20,265 bases of DNA from Ferrovibrio terrae_B (GTDB lineage: Bacteria > Pseudomonadota > Alphaproteobacteria > Ferrovibrionales > Ferrovibrionaceae), in NCBI RefSeq assembly GCF_943371255.1, contig NZ_CALRUC010000083.1, positions 1 through 20,265 of the forward strand, read 5' to 3'. Positions 15,156-20,265 of the stretch are shown here, in pieces. Position 1 is the first letter of the stretch; the number at the start of each line of letters is the position of its first letter. The notes under the pieces are model-generated. The model saw nothing but the letters and a program-made list of their open reading frames with translations. It was not told where the DNA came from and did not search any database. Position numbers and translations under genes: made by a program.

Positions 15156-18137
15156 TCAACGGCGCCACCAGCCCTTTTTCGGGGCCGGTGCATCGGCGGC
15201 CTTGTCGGCACTGCCATCAGGCGCAATCACCGTGGTCTCGAAAACCGGACCCGTGCTGACCGGCGCAACCGGAGCCGGCGCGACGGGCGGCGGCACGGGG
15301 GCCGCAGCCGCGGGCTGCTCGATCGCGGGCAGCGCCGCAACCGGCGGTTCCTCAACCGGCTTGAGCGCTTCCGGCGCATGGGCAATCGGCTTCGCCGGGG
15401 CCTGTGCAGGCTCGTCATCACCGAAATCGAAATCGGGCACGCCATCCAGCATGGCGCCGATCGCGGCCGGCGTCATCGCGCTGACGTTATTGTCATAGCC
15501 GTCATCGCGACGCGGACGATCCTCGCGCGGTGCCCGTTCGGCACGCGGCTGGCGCTCGCCAGTACGTTCGCCACCTTCGCTGCCGTCTTCACGGCCACGG
15601 CGGCGGCGACCACCGCGGCGGCCACGGCGGCGGCGGCGGGCTTCGCCGTCCGGGCCTTCGCCCTGGACTTCACCATCGCGCGCCTCGGCCGACTGTTCGC
15701 CAGCCTCGTCATCGCCAGATTCATCGGCAGCCTCGTCGCCAGCCGTACCGGCTTCGGCATCGGGTTCGGCGTCGCCGCCTTCCGCTGCCTCGGCACCTTC
15801 GGCACTGACGCCATCTTCACGGCCACCTTCTTCACGGCCACGACCGCCCCGACGGCGACGGCGACGGCGGCGACGGCGGGCATCGCCCTCGGCGCCTTCT
15901 TCACCGGCAGCGCTGCCGGCTTCGGCCGCGGTTTCGGTTTCGCTGTCGCCCTCTTCCGCTACGTCGCCGTCTTCGGCGTCGCTGGCATAGGCGCTTTCCT
16001 GCGTGATCGGACGCATCGGATCGAGCTTGGGCGCCACTTCGGGGCGGTTCACTTCGCCCGGCTGGCGCGTCTTGCTGCGTTCGATGCGGAAGTCGGGCGG
16101 CACCAGGCTGGGATCGGCGGCCAGGATCACACGCATGATGTAGCGGCGTTCCATGTCGCCGATGCGGTCACGCTTGTGGTTGAGCAGATAGAGCGCCACT
16201 TCCGCCGACATCGCGACCGTGATCTCGGCCGAGCGGTCGCGGATACCCTCTTCCTCGATGGCGCGCAGCACGGTGAGCGCGGTCGATTCAATCGAGCGGA
16301 CATAGCCACGGCCCTGGCAATGCGGGCAGGGCATGGTCGAGCTTTCCAGCAGGCTGGGGCGCAGACGCTGGCGCGACATCTCCAAGAGGCCGAAGCCGGA
16401 GATGCGGCCGACCTGGATGCGGGCGCGGTCGTTGCGCAGGCATTCCTTCAGCTTCTGCTCCACCTTGCGGATGTTGCGGTTCTCTTCCATGTCGATGAAA
16501 TCGATCACGACGAGGCCGGCAAGATCGCGCAGGCGCAACTGGCGGGCGACTTCCTCGGCCGCCTCCAGGTTGGTCTTGTAGGCGGTCTCTTCGATATTGT
16601 GTTCGCGGGTCGACTTGCCCGAGTTCACGTCGATGGAGACCAGCGCTTCGGTCGGGTTGATGACGATGTAACCGCCCGAGCGCAGCTGCACGGTGGGCGA
16701 GAACATGGCATCGAGCTGCTGTTCGACCTGGTAGCGGGTGAACAGCGGAATCTTGTCCTGATACTGCTTCACGTTTTCGGCGTGATTGGGCATCAGCATC
16801 TGCATGAAGTCATGCGCGAAGCGGTAGCCCTCTTCGCCTTCGACGATCACTTCGTCGATCTGATCCGAATAGAGATCGCGGATCGAGCGCTTGATCAGGC
16901 CGGCCTCTTCATAGATCAGGGCCGGGGCGGAGGATTCCAGCGTGCGCTCACGGATGCTGTCCCAGCTGCGCAGCAAGTATTCGAAATCGCGCTTGATCTC
17001 CGGCTTGGAGCGTTCCATGCCGGCGGTGCGCACGATCACGCCCATGCCGTCCTGGATATCCAGCTCCGCGGTGATTGCCTTGAGACGCTTGCGGTCGGCC
17101 TGCGACTGGATCTTGCGCGAAATGCCGCCACCGCGAGCGGTGTTGGGCATCAGCACGCAATAGCGGCCGGCGAGCGACAGATAGGTGGTGAGGGCTGCGC
17201 CCTTGTTGCCGCGTTCTTCCTTGACCACCTGCACCAGCATGATCTGGCGGCGCTTGATGACTTCCTGAATCTTGTAGCGACGGAACACATTGGTGCGGCG
17301 GCGGCGCGCGCGGCTTTCATCGCCGTCATCGCCCTTGCCGCCGTTTTCCTCGCCGCCCTTTGCCTCATCGGCATGGGCTTCATCGGCATGGGCCTCATCG
17401 GCGCCATGCTCATGATCGTGGTCATGGTGGTCGTCGCCATCTTCGGCGGGCGCCGTGATGGTGGGAATCGGTGTCGCAACATGCGGCACGTTCCAGTAGG
17501 CCGGCTGGCCGTTTGCTTCGGCAGCGGGTTCGACCGGCGTGTCGGCGACAGGCGCCACAGTTGCACCGGTTTCTTCCTGTTCGGCCCGCACAGAAACCGG
17601 TGCCGCTTCGGCGACAGGTTCGGTGGCCGGGGTTTCCGCAGCCGGCGCTTCCGCAGCGGCTTCAGATGTCACCGGCTCTGCCGTGATCTCTTCGACCGTG
17701 TCGTAATCGCCTTCGACGGTCTCGACCCCGGCATCGCCATTGCCGTCATGCTCGGCATCGCCCGCAGACGACGGCTCGGCATTGCGGCGGGCGGCACGGG
17801 CTTCCTCGGCAGCCAGTTCGGCTTCCTCGGCTTCGGCGGCACGCGCCTCTTCCTCGGCCTGCTGCGCCAGCAGAGCCTGCCGGTCGGCAATCGGGATCTG
17901 GTAGTAATCCGGATGGATTTCACTGAAGGCCAGGAAGCCGTGGCGGTTACCGCCATATTCGACAAAGGCCGCCTGCAACGAGGGCTCCACGCGGGTGACC
18001 CGCGCAAGATAGATGTTGCCCTTGTTTACCTGCTTGGTGGAGGTCTCGTAATCGAACTCTTCGAGCCGAGTACCCTTTACGACCACAACCCGGGTTTCCT
18101 CCGGATGGGTCGCATCAATCAACATACGCATGCCCAT
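15156..18137 (-). CDS. rne: Ribonuclease E
   Basis: RNase E is the main endoribonuclease for mRNA decay and rRNA processing and scaffolds the degradosome. The 993-residue protein starts MGMRMLIDATHPEETRV after AGGA about 11 nt upstream. The S1 domain (about 35-330) is split by an insertion from about 82 to 280 that is acidic, Ala/Glu-rich and contains a His cluster (H237-H255). The catalytic aspartates are D503 (SIDVNSGKST) and D546 (VVIDFIDM). The zinc-link cysteines are C604 and C607 (CPHCQGRG). These lie exactly 200 residues later than in E. coli RNase E. From about 700 on is a disordered tail with Arg blocks (754-763, 834-848, 863-877) and acidic stretches. It ends KKGWWRR, matching the GWW motif that binds PNPase in Caulobacter. 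It probably leads an operon with the GNAT and thioesterase genes. Confidence 0.97.
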   Translation of the reverse strand: MGMRMLIDATHPEETRVVVVKGTRLEEFDYETSTKQVNKGNIYLARVTRVEPSLQAAFVEYGGNRHGFLAFSEIHPDYYQIPIADRQALLAQQAEEEARAAEAEEAELAAEEARAARRNAEPSSAGDAEHDGNGDAGVETVEGDYDTVEEITAEPVTSEAAAEAPAAETPATEPVAEAAPVSVRAEQEETGATVAPVADTPVEPAAEANGQPAYWNVPHVATPIPTITAPAEDGDDHHDHDHEHGADEAHADEAHADEAKGGEENGGKGDDGDESRARRRRTNVFRRYKIQEVIKRRQIMLVQVVKEERGNKGAALTTYLSLAGRYCVLMPNTARGGGISRKIQSQADRKRLKAITAELDIQDGMGVIVRTAGMERSKPEIKRDFEYLLRSWDSIRERTLESSAPALIYEEAGLIKRSIRDLYSDQIDEVIVEGEEGYRFAHDFMQMLMPNHAENVKQYQDKIPLFTRYQVEQQLDAMFSPTVQLRSGGYIVINPTEALVSIDVNSGKSTREHNIEETAYKTNLEAAEEVARQLRLRDLAGLVVIDFIDMEENRNIRKVEQKLKECLRNDRARIQVGRISGFGLLEMSRQRLRPSLLESSTMPCPHCQGRGYVRSIESTALTVLRAIEEEGIRDRSAEITVAMSAEVALYLLNHKRDRIGDMERRYIMRVILAADPSLVPPDFRIERSKTRQPGEVNRPEVAPKLDPMRPITQESAYASDAEDGDVAEEGDSETETAAEAGSAAGEEGAEGDARRRRRRRRRRGGRGREEGGREDGVSAEGAEAAEGGDAEPDAEAGTAGDEAADESGDDEAGEQSAEARDGEVQGEGPDGEARRRRRGRRGGRRRRGREDGSEGGERTGERQPRAERAPREDRPRRDDGYDNNVSAMTPAAIGAMLDGVPDFDFGDDEPAQAPAKPIAHAPEALKPVEEPPVAALPAIEQPAAAAPVPPPVAPAPVAPVSTGPVFETTVIAPDGSADKAADAPAPKKGWWRR
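17362..17406 (-). repeat. 15-bp tandem repeat in rne encoding HADEA units
   Basis: About 2.7 copies of a 15-bp unit (plus strand GCCTCATCGGCATGG with one C/T change) encode ADEA-H-ADEA-H-ADEA in the S1 insertion of RNase E. Slippage here could change the number of histidines. Confidence 0.75.
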
Positions 18138-18671
18138 GAGGCACTATTCCTGCGGCACGGCACCGCCCGCGCGAATAACAGACGGCGGCGCGCCTTTGCT
18201 GTCGGGGCTGACTGCGACCGGACCGGCCCGACACGATCCCTAGAATTAGAGAGGGTGCCGGTAATGATCCTGGTGACCGGTGAGTGGGCGCTTCATCAAC
18301 AGGGCTTCCAGTCTGGAAGTCTGCCGAGCGCGCCGCGGCGCCGGTCTGCCGAGCCTCCGTTCGATCCTAGCCTGGTATTAGGCTGGGGCCGAAACGGGCG
18401 CCCCGAAGGTTTAATCTCATCCGTGGTGTCTTGAGCGCCACTTTGGGGCCGTTTCGCGCCAGGTCGCCTCCTTCGGGCTGAACTCTGGATGATTGCGGTC
18501 GGGCTCACCGTTGCTACGCCGACCCGCCGCCTCCGGGCCGGCTGCCCGGAAGGATTGTAAGTCCTTGTAGGGCAAGCATTTGGCTGGACGATCGGGTCTG
18601 ACTCGGATATTCGCATTTGCATGCTACGCTTTGCCGGGCCATACCCACAAGGTCTTTCTTGCCGCGGCGCG
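18138..18671. other. Long structured rne/amiC intergenic region; probable rne 5' leader
   Basis: This stretch between two divergent start codons has no convincing gene. A 108-codon minus-strand ORF (18296-18622) looks non-coding. Several inverted repeats are visible. TGCCC-gg-AAGGA pairs with TCCTT-gta-GGGCA (18543-18574). AGCCT and AGGCT (18369-18384) surround a 6-nt loop. GGGGC and GCCCC (18385-18404) surround a 10-nt loop. CTTCC and GGAAG (18305-18319) surround a 5-nt loop. The 8-base complements CGAAACGG (near 18390) and CCGTTTCG (near 18450) could make a long-range stem. E. coli rne is autoregulated through a long structured 5' UTR, so a similar leader on the minus strand is plausible. 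I could not place promoters with confidence. Confidence 0.4.
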
Positions 18672-18681
18672 GTGAAGCTTT

Positions 18682-18696
18682 GGGGGATTCTTTATT
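18682..18696 (+). promoter_or_regulatory. Strong Shine-Dalgarno placed for an ATT start of amiC
   Basis: GGGGGA (18682-18687) is followed after 6 nt (TTCTTT) by ATT at 18694, in frame with the amidase. The ATG at 18721 has only AT-rich sequence in front (AATCATTTTT) and no Shine-Dalgarno. The region from 18694 adds Met-Lys-His-Leu-Ile-Leu-Ile-Ile-Phe, which completes a signal peptide. Upstream the frame closes at TGA 18673. Initiation at ATT is known for infC, but is rare. Confidence 0.5.
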
Positions 18697-18720
18697 AAAC
18701 ATCTGATTTTAATCATTTTT

Positions 18721-19881
18721 ATGATTGCAGCAGGCGTCGGGGCCGTGGCTCCGGCGCAGGCCGAACCTTTGCGCCTGACCCGCCTGCAGCTCGGCCTGAA
18801 TGCCGGCCTGACCCGATTGGTGGTCGAGGGGTCCGGCCCGCTGGAGGCCGCCATGGCTGCCAGCGCCGACGGCCTGGGCCTGCAGTTGACCCTGCCGGCC
18901 ACGCGCTGGACCGCCCCGGCACCCGAGGTGACCGCGGGCGGCCTGGTCGGCGCGCTGGGCCTGCCGGTATCCGGCCCGGACGGGCAGCTCAATATCGCCA
19001 TCGACCTGATCGAGCCGGCAGTGGTGGAACGCGCCTTCCGGCTCGGTCCCCAGGGTGTACGCGGCCACCGGCTGGTGATCGACCTGCGCCCGGCCGAACC
19101 CAATGCCTTTGCCACCGCCTTTGCCGCCCCCGTGCATCTGCCGCTGGATACCGCCGTCGATATCGCGCCACCGCCCACGGCGACGGCCGGCGAGCGCCGC
19201 CGCCTGATCGTGCTGGATGCCGGCCATGGCGGCCAGGATCCCGGCGCCATCAGTGCCTCGGGCCGCTACGAAAAGGAAATCACCCTGAACGTGGCGAAAG
19301 CCGTGGCCCAACGCCTGCGCGCCACCGGGCGCTATCGCGTGCTGCTGACGCGCGAGAGCGACCGCTTCATCCGGCTGTCGGAGCGCGTGGCGCTGGCACG
19401 GGCCAAGGAAGCCGACCTGTTCCTGTCTATCCATGCCGACAGCCTGAGCGGTGACCGCGCCACGCGCGGCGCCAGCGTCTACACGCGTGCCGAGGCCGCC
19501 AGCGACACCGAGGCCGAGGCACTGGCCCTGCGGGAAAACCGCGCCGACCAGCTGAGCGATACGGCCAGTGCCGGCGACCTTGATGACGTGGTGTCGATCC
19601 TGCTCGATCTGGCCTCGCGCGATACGGCAAAACTGTCGAGCCGCTTTGCCGGCCTGCTGACGGCGGCGATGGGCGAGACCACGCCGCTGCGGCGCAACGC
19701 GCTGCGGGCCGCCAATTTCCGCGTGCTGTCGGCGCCCGATGTGCCCTCGGCCTTGCTGGAGCTGGGCTATCTGTCGAACCCGGCCGACGAGGCCCTGCTG
19801 TTCTCGGAGGCCGGCCGCGACCGCCTGGCCGGCGCCGTGGTCGGCGCCATCGACCGGTTTTTCGGCGTCGAGCCGCGCTGA
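18721..19881 (+). CDS. amiC: N-acetylmuramoyl-L-alanine amidase (AmiC type)
   Basis: This periplasmic zinc amidase removes stem peptides from peptidoglycan during cell separation. From ATG 18721 there are 386 residues. An AMIN-like domain occupies about 17-125. The Amidase_3 domain runs from about 160 to 384. Zinc ligands are His169 (DAGHGGQDPG), Glu184 (GRYEKEITL) and His238 (SIHADS). The catalytic Glu is E347 (LLELGYLSNP). An insertion after the third ligand (about 250-310, ENRADQLSDTASAGDLDDVV) resembles the regulatory helix region of division amidases. With this ATG the signal peptide (MIAAGVGAVAPAQA) lacks a basic n-region and is too short. The frame extends upstream to an ATT at 18694 that would supply it (see the separate site). 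I give the conventional start but think the longer form more likely. mrcA follows 127 bp later. Confidence 0.93.
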   Translation: MIAAGVGAVAPAQAEPLRLTRLQLGLNAGLTRLVVEGSGPLEAAMAASADGLGLQLTLPATRWTAPAPEVTAGGLVGALGLPVSGPDGQLNIAIDLIEPAVVERAFRLGPQGVRGHRLVIDLRPAEPNAFATAFAAPVHLPLDTAVDIAPPPTATAGERRRLIVLDAGHGGQDPGAISASGRYEKEITLNVAKAVAQRLRATGRYRVLLTRESDRFIRLSERVALARAKEADLFLSIHADSLSGDRATRGASVYTRAEAASDTEAEALALRENRADQLSDTASAGDLDDVVSILLDLASRDTAKLSSRFAGLLTAAMGETTPLRRNALRAANFRVLSAPDVPSALLELGYLSNPADEALLFSEAGRDRLAGAVVGAIDRFFGVEPR

Positions 19882-19918
19882 ACGGCCTCTAACTATCGGG
19901 CCGGACTGCCGTATCCGC

Positions 19919-19934
19919 GCCACAATCTTGTGGC
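19919..19934. repeat. Short dyad upstream of mrcA
   Basis: GCCACAA (19919-19925) and TTGTGGC (19928-19934) are exact inverted 7-mers separated by TC. The site lies 75 bp before the mrcA ATG in the amiC-mrcA gap. The 2-bp spacing suits a protein-binding operator better than an RNA hairpin. No T-run follows. No regulator is identified. Confidence 0.4.
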
Positions 19935-20008
19935 TATACAGACTGGCCGTTCGAGGGTACCTCTACGGCCAAAATACGCCCTAATGTCCCCGGGGAAGCT
20001 GACCTTCC

Positions 20009-20265
20009 ATGCGCCTGTTGTCGCGTTTCTTCTTCCTGCTGTTCCTCGCCGTGCTGGCGATCATCGGCGCTGGCGTCGCCGGTCTGGCCGGCCTGTGGTA
20101 TTATGGCAGCGACCTGCCCGACTATCAGCAGCTGGCGAAATACGAACCGCCGGTCACCACCCGCCTGCATGCCGGCGACGGCCGCCTGATCGCCGAGTAT
20201 TCGCGCGAGCGCCGCCTGTTCGTGCCGATCGAGGCGATCCCCAAGCCGGTGATCCAGGCCTTCCT
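20009..20265 (+). CDS. mrcA: Penicillin-binding protein 1A, 5' end only
   Basis: The frame from ATG 20009 runs off the right edge after about 85 residues. A short basic start (MRLLSRFFF) leads into a membrane anchor (about 6-31, FFLLFLAVLAIIGAGVAGL). This is followed by YYGSDLPDYQQLAKYEPP, TRLHAGDGRLIAEYSRERRL and FVPIEAIPKPVIQAF, the conserved lead-in to the GT51 glycosyltransferase domain of class A PBPs. The catalytic domains are outside the window. GGGGAAG lies about 11 nt upstream. Position after amiC and rne matches the usual alphaproteobacterial order, supporting PBP1a rather than another class A PBP. Confidence 0.93.
   Translation, partial: MRLLSRFFFLLFLAVLAIIGAGVAGLAGLWYYGSDLPDYQQLAKYEPPVTTRLHAGDGRLIAEYSRERRLFVPIEAIPKPVIQAF

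Noticed and set aside
15132..18434. A 1100-codon open frame on the plus strand across rne
   Set aside because: It mirrors rne on the opposite strand. The encoded protein is low-complexity, and rne has clear catalytic motifs. Long antisense frames are expected where GC-rich codons avoid stops.
18543..18574. The 10-bp bulged hairpin as a terminator or known small RNA
   Set aside because: No T-run follows on either strand, and I could not match SRP, 6S, tmRNA or RNase P signatures.
18296..18622. A 108-codon minus-strand ORF in the rne leader
   Set aside because: It is Arg/Pro/Ser-rich without protein-like structure or a Shine-Dalgarno, and it overlaps several inverted repeats.
1..20265. Mobile elements, prophage or defence islands
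   Set aside because: No transposase, integrase, toxin-antitoxin, restriction or nuclease-helicase genes, and no long terminal repeats, were seen. The genes are core and uniformly GC-rich.

Overview
The window is GC-rich, densely packed chromosomal DNA whose gene set and order point to an alphaproteobacterium, most likely of the Rhodospirillales or a related order. Clues are glnE followed by a PrxQ-type peroxiredoxin, an M23 peptidase-bactofilin pair, the divergent rne / amiC-mrcA block, and an RNase E with a large S1 insertion and a C-terminal GWW motif. I see no rRNA, tRNA, insertion sequence, integrase, prophage gene or CRISPR array. Genus is not determined.

Layout. (1) 1-1433, minus: 5' two-thirds or so of an AsmA/YhdP-like envelope protein, running off the left edge. 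(2) 1539-7349, plus: glnE, a single-cysteine PrxQ/Bcp peroxiredoxin, then, after a 220-bp regulatory gap holding two perfect DnaA boxes in inverted orientation, an LmdC-like M23 peptidase overlapping a bactofilin and closed by a strong intrinsic terminator. (3) 7420-8009: a small orphan ORF and a cluster of hairpins, including three copies of a REP-like palindrome. (4) 8010-11452, minus: prfB (RF2) with its programmed +1 frameshift, a DsbA-family thioredoxin-fold protein and a BepA-like M48 protease with TPRs. (5) 11451-14187, plus: a divergent gamma-glutamyltranspeptidase-like lipoprotein and a class I/II aminotransferase. (6) 14191-18137, minus: YiiD-type thioesterase, GNAT acetyltransferase and rne. 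(7) 18138-20265, plus: a structured rne/amiC intergenic region, an AmiC-type amidase and the start of PBP1a (mrcA).

Functionally the window is dominated by envelope biogenesis: M23 endopeptidase with its bactofilin scaffold, amidase, PBP1a, BepA-like chaperone/protease, periplasmic disulfide protein and AsmA-like protein. Core RNA and translation genes (rne, prfB) and nitrogen control (glnE) are interleaved. Nothing looks recently acquired. I do not see a wholly new multi-gene system. The best second-look items are the DnaA-box dyad upstream of lmdC-bacA, the probable non-canonical ATT start that completes the AmiC signal peptide, the degenerate catalytic site of the GGT-like lipoprotein, the His-rich insertion in RNase E, the Lys/Ala tails shared by GlnE and its neighbour peroxiredoxin, and the covarying REP-like palindromes.
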